Source: Apostichopus japonicus (Eukaryota > Echinodermata > Holothuroidea > Aspidochirotida > Stichopodidae). From it: DNA of 64,000 bases. A program made the translations under genes and the position numbers. Each line of letters begins with the position of its first letter. Position 1 is the stretch's first letter. This document shows positions 11,701 to 24,800 of this stretch, one piece after another. The notes beneath the pieces were generated by a model, which had not been told where the DNA came from, ran no database searches, and saw only the letters and a program-made list of their open reading frames with translations. The stretch lies in the NCBI RefSeq assembly GCF_037975245.1, contig NC_092562.1, forward strand, positions 17,249,521-17,313,520. The letters are read 5' to 3'.

Positions 11701-14700
11701 ACGGGGAGCTGTAAGTGTTAGTTAATCCACCTAATATCTCAGTCCAAACAGTGGCGCGATGGCTTGGCGCACTGTACGAGCTGATGATCGAGACTCTCTT
11801 TTGCATCCCTGGTTCGAACCCCGGGTGATGACGTCTTTTGCCGATCTTTTACAGCAAGTGCCTACACGGGGAGCTGTAAGTGTTAGTTAATCCACCTAAT
11901 ATCTCAGTCCAAACAGTGGCGCGATGGCTTGGCGCACTGTACGAGCTGATGATCGAGACTCTCTTTTGCATCCCTGGTTCGAACCCCGGGTGATGACGTC
12001 TTTTGCCGATCTTTTACAGCAAGTGCCTACACGGGGAGCTGTAAGTGTTAGTTAATCCACCTAATATCTCAGTCCAAACAGTGGCGCGATGGCTTGGCGC
12101 ACTGTACGAGCTGATGATCGAGACTCTCTTTTGCATCCCTGGTTCGAACCCCGGGTGATGACGTCTTTTGCCGATCTTTTACAGCAAGTGCCTACACGGG
12201 GAGCTGTAAGTGTTAGTTAATCCACCTAATATCTCAGTCCAAACAGTGGCGCGATGGCTTGGCGCACTGTACGAGCTGATGATCGAGACTCTCTTTTGCA
12301 TCCCTGGTTCGAACCCCGGGTGATGACGTCTTTTGCCGATCTTTTACAGCAAGTGCCTACACGGGGAGCTGTAAGTGTTAGTTAATCCACCTAATATCTC
12401 AGTCCAAACAGTGGCGCGATGGCTTGGCGCACTGTACGAGCTGATGATCGAGACTCTCTTTTGCATCCCTGGTTCGAACCCCGGGTGATGACGTCTTTTG
12501 CCGATCTTTTACAGCAAGTGCCTACACGGGGAGCTGTAAGTGTTAGTTAATCCACCTAATATCTCAGTCCAAACAGTGGCGCGATGGCTTGGCGCACTGT
12601 ACGAGCTGATGATCGAGACTCTCTTTTGCATCCCTGGTTCGAACCCCGGGTGATGACGTCTTTTGCCGATCTTTTACAGCAAGTGCCTACACGGGGAGCT
12701 GTAAGTGTTAGTTAATCCACCTAATATCTCAGTCCAAACAGTGGCGCGATGGCTTGGCGCACTGTACGAGCTGATGATCGAGACTCTCTTTTGCATCCCT
12801 GGTTCGAACCCCGGGTGATGACGTCTTTTGCCGATCTTTTACAGCAAGTGCCTACACGGGGAGCTGTAAGTGTTAGTTAATCCACCTAATATCTCAGTCC
12901 AAACAGTGGCGCGATGGCTTGGCGCACTGTACGAGCTGATGATCGAGACTCTCTTTTGCATCCCTGGTTCGAACCCCGGGTGATGACGTCTTTTGCCGAT
13001 CTTTTACAGCAAGTGCCTACACGGGGAGCTGTAAGTGTTAGTTAATCCACCTAATATCTCAGTCCAAACAGTGGCGCGATGGCTTGGCGCACTGTACGAG
13101 CTGATGATCGAGACTCTCTTTTGCATCCCTGGTTCGAACCCCGGGTGATGACGTCTTTTGCCGATCTTTTACAGCAAGTGCCTACACGGGGAGCTGTAAG
13201 TGTTAGTTAATCCACCTAATATCTCAGTCCAAACAGTGGCGCGATGGCTTGGCGCACTGTACGAGCTGATGATCGAGACTCTCTTTTGCATCCCTGGTTC
13301 GAACCCCGGGTGATGACGTCTTTTGCCGATCTTTTACAGCAAGTGCCTACACGGGGAGCTGTAAGTGTTAGTTAATCCACCTAATATCTCAGTCCAAACA
13401 GTGGCGCGATGGCTTGGCGCACTGTACGAGCTGATGATCGAGACTCTCTTTTGCATCCCTGGTTCGAACCCCGGGTGATGACGTCTTTTGCCGATCTTTT
13501 ACAGCAAGTGCCTACACGGGGAGCTGTAAGTGTTAGTTAATCCACCTAATATCTCAGTCCAAACAGTGGCGCGATGGCTTGGCGCACTGTACGAGCTGAT
13601 GATCGAGACTCTCTTTTGCATCCCTGGTTCGAACCCCGGGTGATGACGTCTTTTGCCGATCTTTTACAGCAAGTGCCTACACGGGGAGCTGTAAGTGTTA
13701 GTTAATCCACCTAATATCTCAGTCCAAACAGTGGCGCGATGGCTTGGCGCACTGTACGAGCTGATGATCGAGACTCTCTTTTGCATCCCTGGTTCGAACC
13801 CCGGGTGATGACGTCTTTTGCCGATCTTTTACAGCAAGTGCCTACACGGGGAGCTGTAAGTGTTAGTTAATCCACCTAATATCTCAGTCCAAACAGTGGC
13901 GCGATGGCTTGGCGCACTGTACGAGCTGATGATCGAGACTCTCTTTTGCATCCCTGGTTCGAACCCCGGGTGATGACGTCTTTTGCCGATCTTTTACAGC
14001 AAGTGCCTACACGGGGAGCTGTAAGTGTTAGTTAATCCACCTAATATCTCAGTCCAAACAGTGGCGCGATGGCTTGGCGCACTGTACGAGCTGATGATCG
14101 AGACTCTCTTTTGCATCCCTGGTTCGAACCCCGGGTGATGACGTCTTTTGCCGATCTTTTACAGCAAGTGCCTACACGGGGAGCTGTAAGTGTTAGTTAA
14201 TCCACCTAATATCTCAGTCCAAACAGTGGCGCGATGGCTTGGCGCACTGTACGAGCTGATGATCGAGACTCTCTTTTGCATCCCTGGTTCGAACCCCGGG
14301 TGATGACGTCTTTTGCCGATCTTTTACAGCAAGTGCCTACACGGGGAGCTGTAAGTGTTAGTTAATCCACCTAATATCTCAGTCCAAACAGTGGCGCGAT
14401 GGCTTGGCGCACTGTACGAGCTGATGATCGAGACTCTCTTTTGCATCCCTGGTTCGAACCCCGGGTGATGACGTCTTTTGCCGATCTTTTACAGCAAGTG
14501 CCTACACGGGGAGCTGTAAGTGTTAGTTAATCCACCTAATATCTCAGTCCAAACAGTGGCGCGATGGCTTGGCGCACTGTACGAGCTGATGATCGAGACT
14601 CTCTTTTGCATCCCTGGTTCGAACCCCGGGTGATGACGTCTTTTGCCGATCTTTTACAGCAAGTGCCTACACGGGGAGCTGTAAGTGTTAGTTAATCCAC

Positions 14701-17700
14701 CTAATATCTCAGTCCAAACAGTGGCGCGATGGCTTGGCGCACTGTACGAGCTGATGATCGAGACTCTCTTTTGCATCCCTGGTTCGAACCCCGGGTGATG
14801 ACGTCTTTTGCCGATCTTTTACAGCAAGTGCCTACACGGGGAGCTGTAAGTGTTAGTTAATCCACCTAATATCTCAGTCCAAACAGTGGCGCGATGGCTT
14901 GGCGCACTGTACGAGCTGATGATCGAGACTCTCTTTTGCATCCCTGGTTCGAACCCCGGGTGATGACGTCTTTTGCCGATCTTTTACAGCAAGTGCCTAC
15001 ACGGGGAGCTGTAAGTGTTAGTTAATCCACCTAATATCTCAGTCCAAACAGTGGCGCGATGGCTTGGCGCACTGTACGAGCTGATGATCGAGACTCTCTT
15101 TTGCATCCCTGGTTCGAACCCCGGGTGATGACGTCTTTTGCCGATCTTTTACAGCAAGTGCCTACACGGGGAGCTGTAAGTGTTAGTTAATCCACCTAAT
15201 ATCTCAGTCCAAACAGTGGCGCGATGGCTTGGCGCACTGTACGAGCTGATGATCGAGACTCTCTTTTGCATCCCTGGTTCGAACCCCGGGTGATGACGTC
15301 TTTTGCCGATCTTTTACAGCAAGTGCCTACACGGGGAGCTGTAAGTGTTAGTTAATCCACCTAATATCTCAGTCCAAACAGTGGCGCGATGGCTTGGCGC
15401 ACTGTACGAGCTGATGATCGAGACTCTCTTTTGCATCCCTGGTTCGAACCCCGGGTGATGACGTCTTTTGCCGATCTTTTACAGCAAGTGCCTACACGGG
15501 GAGCTGTAAGTGTTAGTTAATCCACCTAATATCTCAGTCCAAACAGTGGCGCGATGGCTTGGCGCACTGTACGAGCTGATGATCGAGACTCTCTTTTGCA
15601 TCCCTGGTTCGAACCCCGGGTGATGACGTCTTTTGCCGATCTTTTACAGCAAGTGCCTACACGGGGAGCTGTAAGTGTTAGTTAATCCACCTAATATCTC
15701 AGTCCAAACAGTGGCGCGATGGCTTGGCGCACTGTACGAGCTGATGATCGAGACTCTCTTTTGCATCCCTGGTTCGAACCCCGGGTGATGACGTCTTTTG
15801 CCGATCTTTTACAGCAAGTGCCTACACGGGGAGCTGTAAGTGTTAGTTAATCCACCTAATATCTCAGTCCAAACAGTGGCGCGATGGCTTGGCGCACTGT
15901 ACGAGCTGATGATCGAGACTCTCTTTTGCATCCCTGGTTCGAACCCCGGGTGATGACGTCTTTTGCCGATCTTTTACAGCAAGTGCCTACACGGGGAGCT
16001 GTAAGTGTTAGTTAATCCACCTAATATCTCAGTCCAAACAGTGGCGCGATGGCTTGGCGCACTGTACGAGCTGATGATCGAGACTCTCTTTTGCATCCCT
16101 GGTTCGAACCCCGGGTGATGACGTCTTTTGCCGATCTTTTACAGCAAGTGCCTACACGGGGAGCTGTAAGTGTTAGTTAATCCACCTAATATCTCAGTCC
16201 AAACAGTGGCGCGATGGCTTGGCGCACTGTACGAGCTGATGATCGAGACTCTCTTTTGCATCCCTGGTTCGAACCCCGGGTGATGACGTCTTTTGCCGAT
16301 CTTTTACAGCAAGTGCCTACACGGGGAGCTGTAAGTGTTAGTTAATCCACCTAATATCTCAGTCCAAACAGTGGCGCGATGGCTTGGCGCACTGTACGAG
16401 CTGATGATCGAGACTCTCTTTTGCATCCCTGGTTCGAACCCCGGGTGATGACGTCTTTTGCCGATCTTTTACAGCAAGTGCCTACACGGGGAGCTGTAAG
16501 TGTTAGTTAATCCACCTAATATCTCAGTCCAAACAGTGGCGCGATGGCTTGGCGCACTGTACGAGCTGATGATCGAGACTCTCTTTTGCATCCCTGGTTC
16601 GAACCCCGGGTGATGACGTCTTTTGCCGATCTTTTACAGCAAGTGCCTACACGGGGAGCTGTAAGTGTTAGTTAATCCACCTAATATCTCAGTCCAAACA
16701 GTGGCGCGATGGCTTGGCGCACTGTACGAGCTGATGATCGAGACTCTCTTTTGCATCCCTGGTTCGAACCCCGGGTGATGACGTCTTTTGCCGATCTTTT
16801 ACAGCAAGTGCCTACACGGGGAGCTGTAAGTGTTAGTTAATCCACCTAATATCTCAGTCCAAACAGTGGCGCGATGGCTTGGCGCACTGTACGAGCTGAT
16901 GATCGAGACTCTCTTTTGCATCCCTGGTTCGAACCCCGGGTGATGACGTCTTTTGCCGATCTTTTACAGCAAGTGCCTACACGGGGAGCTGTAAGTGTTA
17001 GTTAATCCACCTAATATCTCAGTCCAAACAGTGGCGCGATGGCTTGGCGCACTGTACGAGCTGATGATCGAGACTCTCTTTTGCATCCCTGGTTCGAACC
17101 CCGGGTGATGACGTCTTTTGCCGATCTTTTACAGCAAGTGCCTACACGGGGAGCTGTAAGTGTTAGTTAATCCACCTAATATCTCAGTCCAAACAGTGGC
17201 GCGATGGCTTGGCGCACTGTACGAGCTGATGATCGAGACTCTCTTTTGCATCCCTGGTTCGAACCCCGGGTGATGACGTCTTTTGCCGATCTTTTACAGC
17301 AAGTGCCTACACGGGGAGCTGTAAGTGTTAGTTAATCCACCTAATATCTCAGTCCAAACAGTGGCGCGATGGCTTGGCGCACTGTACGAGCTGATGATCG
17401 AGACTCTCTTTTGCATCCCTGGTTCGAACCCCGGGTGATGACGTCTTTTGCCGATCTTTTACAGCAAGTGCCTACACGGGGAGCTGTAAGTGTTAGTTAA
17501 TCCACCTAATATCTCAGTCCAAACAGTGGCGCGATGGCTTGGCGCACTGTACGAGCTGATGATCGAGACTCTCTTTTGCATCCCTGGTTCGAACCCCGGG
17601 TGATGACGTCTTTTGCCGATCTTTTACAGCAAGTGCCTACACGGGGAGCTGTAAGTGTTAGTTAATCCACCTAATATCTCAGTCCAAACAGTGGCGCGAT

Positions 17701-18810
17701 GGCTTGGCGCACTGTACGAGCTGATGATCGAGACTCTCTTTTGCATCCCTGGTTCGAACCCCGGGTGATGACGTCTTTTGCCGATCTTTTACAGCAAGTG
17801 CCTACACTGGGAGCTGTAAGTGTTAGTTAATCCACCGAATATCTCAGTCCAAACAGTGGCGCGATGGCTTGGCGCACTGTACGAGCTGATGATCGAGACT
17901 CTCTTTTGCATCCCTGGTTCGAACCCCGGGTGATGACGTCTTTTGCCGATCTTTTACAGCAAGTGCCTACACGGGGAGCTGTAAGTGTTAGTTAATCCAC
18001 CTAATATCTCAGTCCAAACAGTGGCGCGATGGCTTGGCGCACTGTACGAGCTGATGATCGAGACTCTCTTTTGCATCCCTGGTTCGAACCCCGGGTGATG
18101 ACGTCTTTTGCCGATCTTTTACAGCAAGTGCCTACACGGGGAGCTGTAAGTGTTAGTTAATCCACCTAATATCTCAGTCCAAACAGTGGCGCGATGGCTT
18201 GGCGCACTGTACGAGCTGATGATCGAGACTCTCTTTTGCATCCCTGGTTCGAACCCCGGGTGATGACGTCTTTTGCCGATCTTTTACAGCAAGTGCCTAC
18301 ACGGGGAGCTGTAAGTGTTAGTTAATCCACCTAATATCTCAGTCCAAACAGTGGCGCGATGGCTTGGCGCACTGTACGAGCTGATGATCGAGACTCTCTT
18401 TTGCATCCCTGGTTCGAACCCCGGGTGATGACGTCTTTTGCCGATCTTTTACAGCAAGTGCCTACACGGGGAGCTGTAAGTGTTAGTTAATCCACCTAAT
18501 ATCTCAGTCCAAACAGTGGCGCGATGGCTTGGCGCACTGTACGAGCTGATGATCGAGACTCTCTTTTGCATCCCTGGTTCGAACCCCGGGTGATGACGTC
18601 TTTTGCCGATCTTTTACAGCAAGTGCCTACACGGGGAGCTGTAAGTGTTAGTTAATCCACCTAATATCTCAGTCCAAACAGTGGCGCGATGGCTTGGCGC
18701 ACTGTACGAGCTGATGATCGAGACTCTCTTTTGCATCCCTGGTTCGAACCCCGGGTGATGACGTCTTTTGCCGATCTTTTACAGCAAGTGCCTACACGGG
18801 GAGCTGTAAG
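8746..18810 (+). repeat. Block 3: A2G subfamily, units 54-114
   Basis: Sixty-one 165-bp monomers, of which all but two have TGTTAG in place of TATTAG at the unit start; units 56 (9076) and 66 (10726) keep A. Unit 108 has T at 17808 (position 153) and unit 109 has G17, repeating the pair of markers seen at units 49 and 50. Otherwise the block looks uniform. The A2G state runs on through units 115-117, inside the 166-bp block. Confidence 0.95.
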
Positions 18811-21800
18811 TGTTAGTTAATCCACCTAATATCTCAGTCCAAACAGTGGCGCGATGGCTTGGCGCACTGTACGAGCTGATGATCGAGACTCTCTTTTGCA
18901 TCCCTGGTTCGAACCCCGGGTGATGACGTCTTTTGCCGATCTTTTACAGCAAGTGCCTACACCGGGGAGCTGTAAGTGTTAGTTAATCCACCTAATATCT
19001 CAGTCCAAACAGTGGCGCGAGGGCTTGGCGCACTGTACGAGCTGATGATCGAGACTCTCTTTTGCATCCCTGGTTCGAACCCCGGGTGATGACGTCTTTT
19101 GCCGATCTTTTACAGCAAGTGCCTACACCGGGGAGCTGTAAGTGTTAGTTAATCCACCTAATATCTCAGTCCAAACAGTGGCGCGAGGGCTTGGCGCACT
19201 GTACGAGCTGATGATCGAGACTCTCTTTTGCATCCCTGGTTCGAACCCCGGGTGATGACGTCTTTTGCCGATCTTTTACAGCAAGTGCCTACACCGGGGA
19301 GCTGTAAGTATTAGTTAATCCACCTAATATCTCAGTCCAAACAGTGGCGCGAGGGCTTGGCGCACTGTACGAGCTGATGATCGAGACTCTCTTTTGCATC
19401 CCTGGTTCGAACCCCGGGTGATGACGTCTTTTGCCGATCTTTTACAGCAAGTGCCTACACCGGGGAGCTGTAAGTATTAGTTAATCCACCTAATATCTCA
19501 GTCCAAACAGTGGCGCGAGGGCTTGGCGCACTGTACGAGCTGATGATCGAGACTCTCTTTTGCATCCCTGGTTCGAACCCCGGGTGATGACGTCTTTTGC
19601 CGATCTTTTACAGCAAGTGCCTACACCGGGGAGCTGTAAGTATTAGTTAATCCACCTAATATCTCAGTCCAAACAGTGGCGCGAGGGCTTGGCGCACTGT
19701 ACGAGCTGATGATCGAGACTCTCTTTTGCATCCCTGGTTCGAACCCCGGGTGATGACGTCTTTTGCCGATCTTTTACAGCAAGTGCCTACACCGGGGAGC
19801 TGTAAGTATTAGTTAATCCACCTAATATCTCAGTCCAAACAGTGGCGCGGTGGCTTGGCGCACTGTACGAGCTGATGATCGAGACTCTCTTTTGCATCCC
19901 TGGTTCGAACCCCGGGTGATGACGTCTTTTGCCGATCTTTTACAGCAAGTGCCTACACCGGGGAGCTGTAAGTATTAGTTAATCCACCTAATATCTCAGT
20001 CCAAACAGTGGCGCGAGGGCTTGGCGCACTGTACGAGCTGATGATCGAGACTCTCTTTTGCATCCCTGGTTCGAACCCCGGGTGATGACGTCTTTTGCCG
20101 ATCTTTTACAGCAAGTGCCTACACCGGGGAGCTGTAAGTATTAGTTAATCCACCTAATATCTCAGTCCAAACAGTGGCGCGAGGGCTTGGCGCACTGTAC
20201 GAGCTGATGATCGAGACTCTCTTTTGCATCCCTGGTTCGAACCCCGGGTGATGACGTCTTTTGCCGATCTTTTACAGCAAGTGCCTACACCGGGGAGCTG
20301 TAAGTATTAGTTAATCCACCTAATATCTCAGTCCAAACAGTGGCGCGAGGGCTTGGCGCACTGTACGAGCTGATGATCGAGACTCTCTTTTGCATCCCTG
20401 GTTCGAACCCCGGGTGATGACGTCTTTTGCCGATCTTTTACAGCAAGTGCCTACACCGGGGAGCTGTAAGTATTAGTTAATCCACCTAATATCTCAGTCC
20501 AAACAGTGGCGCGAGGGCTTGGCGCACTGTACGAGCTGATGATCGAGACTCTCTTTTGCATCCCTGGTTCGAACCCCGGGTGATGACGTCTTTTGCCGAT
20601 CTTTTACAGCAAGTGCCTACACCGGGGAGCTGTAAGTATTAGTTAATCCACCTAATATCTCAGTCCAAACAGTGGCGCGAGGGCTTGGCGCACTGTACGA
20701 GCTGATGATCGAGACTCTCTTTTGCATCCCTGGTTCGAACCCCGGGTGATGACGTCTTTTGCCGATCTTTTACAGCAAGTGCCTACACCGGGGAGCTGTA
20801 AGTATTAGTTAATCCACCTAATATCTCAGTCCAAACAGTGGCGCGAGGGCTTGGCGCACTGTACGAGCTGATGATCGAGACTCTCTTTTGCATCCCTGGT
20901 TCGAACCCCGGGTGATGACGTCTTTTGCCGATCTTTTACAGCAAGTGCCTACACCGGGGAGCTGTAAGTATTAGTTAATCCACCTAATATCTCAGTCCAA
21001 ACAGTGGCGCGAGGGCTTGGCGCACTGTACGAGCTGATGATCGAGACTCTCTTTTGCATCCCTGGTTCGAACCCCGGGTGATGACGTCTTTTGCCGATCT
21101 TTTACAGCAAGTGCCTACACCGGGGAGCTGTAAGTATTAGTTAATCCACCTAATATCTCAGTCCAAACAGTGGCGCGAGGGCTTGGCGCACTGTACGAGC
21201 TGATGATCGAGACTCTCTTTTGCATCCCTGGTTCGAACCCCGGGTGATGACGTCTTTTGCCGATCTTTTACAGCAAGTGCCTACACCGGGGAGCTGTAAG
21301 TATTAGTTAATCCACCTAATATCTCAGTCCAAACAGTGGCGCGAGGGCTTGGCGCACTGTACGAGCTGATGATCGAGACTCTCTTTTGCATCCCTGGTTC
21401 GAACCCCGGGTGATGACGTCTTTTGCCGATCTTTTACAGCAAGTGCCTACACCGGGGAGCTGTAAGTATTAGTTAATCCACCTAATATCTCAGTCCAAAC
21501 AGTGGCGCGAGGGCTTGGCGCACTGTACGAGCTGATGATCGAGACTCTCTTTTGCATCCCTGGTTCGAACCCCGGGTGATGACGTCTTTTGCCGATCTTT
21601 TACAGCAAGTGCCTACACCGGGGAGCTGTAAGTATTAGTTAATCCACCTAATATCTCAGTCCAAACAGTGGCGCGAGGGCTTGGCGCACTGTACGAGCTG
21701 ATGATCGAGACTCTCTTTTGCATCCCTGGTTCGAACCCCGGGTGATGACGTCTTTTGCCGATCTTTTACAGCAAGTGCCTACACCGGGGAGCTGTAAGTA

Positions 21801-24800
21801 TTAGTTAATCCACCTAATATCTCAGTCCAAACAGTGGCGCGAGGGCTTGGCGCACTGTACGAGCTGATGATCGAGACTCTCTTTTGCATCCCTGGTTCGA
21901 ACCCCGGGTGATGACGTCTTTTGCCGATCTTTTACAGCAAGTGCCTACACCGGGGAGCTGTAAGTATTAGTTAATCCACCTAATATCTCAGTCCAAACAG
22001 TGGCGCGAGGGCTTGGCGCACTGTACGAGCTGATGATCGAGACTCTCTTTTGCATCCCTGGTTCGAACCCCGGGTGATGACGTCTTTTGCCGATCTTTTA
22101 CAGCAAGTGCCTACACCGGGGAGCTGTAAGTATTAGTTAATCCACCTAATATCTCAGTCCAAACAGTGGCGCGAGGGCTTGGCGCACTGTACGAGCTGAT
22201 GATCGAGACTCTCTTTTGCATCCCTGGTTCGAACCCCGGGTGATGACGTCTTTTGCCGATCTTTTACAGCAAGTGCCTACACCGGGGAGCTGTAAGTATT
22301 AGTTAATCCACCTAATATCTCAGTCCAAACAGTGGCGCGAGGGCTTGGCGCACTGTACGAGCTGATGATCGAGACTCTCTTTTGCATCCCTGGTTCGAAC
22401 CCCGGGTGATGACGTCTTTTGCCGATCTTTTACAGCAAGTGCCTACACCGGGGAGCTGTAAGTATTAGTTAATCCACCTAATATCTCAGTCCAAACAGTG
22501 GCGCGAGGGCTTGGCGCACTGTACGAGCTGATGATCGAGACTCTCTTTTGCATCCCTGGTTCGAACCCCGGGTGATGACGTCTTTTGCCGATCTTTTACA
22601 GCAAGTGCCTACACCGGGGAGCTGTAAGTATTAGTTAATCCACCTAATATCTCAGTCCAAACAGTGGCGCGAGGGCTTGGCGCACTGTACGAGCTGATGA
22701 TCGAGACTCTCTTTTGCATCCCTGGTTCGAACCCCGGGTGATGACGTCTTTTGCCGATCTTTTACAGCAAGTGCCTACACCGGGGAGCTGTAAGTATTAG
22801 TTAATCCACCTAATATCTCAGTCCAAACAGTGGCGCGAGGGCTTGGCGCACTGTACGAGCTGATGATCGAGACTCTCTTTTGCATCCCTGGTTCGAACCC
22901 CGGGTGATGACGTCTTTTGCCGATCTTTTACAGCAAGTGCCTACACCGGGGAGCTGTAAGTATTAGTTAATCCACCTAATATCTCAGTCCAAACAGTGGC
23001 GCGAGGGCTTGGCGCACTGTACGAGCTGATGATCGAGACTCTCTTTTGCATCCCTGGTTCGAACCCCGGGTGATGACGTCTTTTGCCGATCTTTTACAGC
23101 AAGTGCCTACACCGGGGAGCTGTAAGTATTAGTTAATCCACCTAATATCTCAGTCCAAACAGTGGCGCGAGGGCTTGGCGCACTGTACGAGCTGATGATC
23201 GAGACTCTCTTTTGCATCCCTGGTTCGAACCCCGGGTGATGACGTCTTTTGCCGATCTTTTACAGCAAGTGCCTACACCGGGGAGCTGTAAGTATTAGTT
23301 AATCCACCTAATATCTCAGTCCAAACAGTGGCGCGAGGGCTTGGCGCACTGTACGAGCTGATGATCGAGACTCTCTTTTGCATCCCTGGTTCGAACCCCG
23401 GGTGATGACGTCTTTTGCCGATCTTTTACAGCAAGTGCCTACACCGGGGAGCTGTAAGTATTAGTTAATCCACCTAATATCTCAGTCCAAACAGTGGCGC
23501 GAGGGCTTGGCGCACTGTACGAGCTGATGATCGAGACTCTCTTTTGCATCCCTGGTTCGAACCCCGGGTGATGACGTCTTTTGCCGATCTTTTACAGCAA
23601 GTGCCTACACCGGGGAGCTGTAAGTATTAGTTAATCCACCTAATATCTCAGTCCAAACAGTGGCGCGAGGGCTTGGCGCACTGTACGAGCTGATGATCGA
23701 GACTCTCTTTTGCATCCCTGGTTCGAACCCCGGGTGATGACGTCTTTTGCCGATCTTTTACAGCAAGTGCCTACACCGGGGAGCTGTAAGTATTAGTTAA
23801 TCCACCTAATATCTCAGTCCAAACAGTGGCGCGAGGGCTTGGCGCACTGTACGAGCTGATGATCGAGACTCTCTTTTGCATCCCTGGTTCGAACCCCGGG
23901 TGATGACGTCTTTTGCCGATCTTTTACAGCAAGTGCCTACACCGGGGAGCTGTAAGTATTAGTTAATCCACCTAATATCTCAGTCCAAACAGTGGCGCGA
24001 GGGCTTGGCGCACTGTACGAGCTGATGATCGAGACTCTCTTTTGCATCCCTGGTTCGAACCCCGGGTGATGACGTCTTTTGCCGATCTTTTACAGCAAGT
24101 GCCTACACCGGGGAGCTGTAAGTATTAGTTAATCCACCTAATATCTCAGTCCAAACAGTGGCGCGAGGGCTTGGCGCACTGTACGAGCTGATGATCGAGA
24201 CTCTCTTTTGCATCCCTGGTTCGAACCCCGGGTGATGACGTCTTTTGCCGATCTTTTACAGCAAGTGCCTACACCGGGGAGCTGTAAGTATTAGTTAATC
24301 CACCTAATATCTCAGTCCAAACAGTGGCGCGAGGGCTTGGCGCACTGTACGAGCTGATGATCGAGACTCTCTTTTGCATCCCTGGTTCGAACCCCGGGTG
24401 ATGACGTCTTTTGCCGATCTTTTACAGCAAGTGCCTACACCGGGGAGCTGTAAGTATTAGTTAATCCACCTAATATCTCAGTCCAAACAGTGGCGCGAGG
24501 GCTTGGCGCACTGTACGAGCTGATGATCGAGACTCTCTTTTGCATCCCTGGTTCGAACCCCGGGTGATGACGTCTTTTGCCGATCTTTTACAGCAAGTGC
24601 CTACACCGGGGAGCTGTAAGTATTAGTTAATCCACCTAATATCTCAGTCCAAACAGTGGCGCGAGGGCTTGGCGCACTGTACGAGCTGATGATCGAGACT
24701 CTCTTTTGCATCCCTGGTTCGAACCCCGGGTGATGACGTCTTTTGCCGATCTTTTACAGCAAGTGCCTACACCGGGGAGCTGTAAGTATTAGTTAATCCA

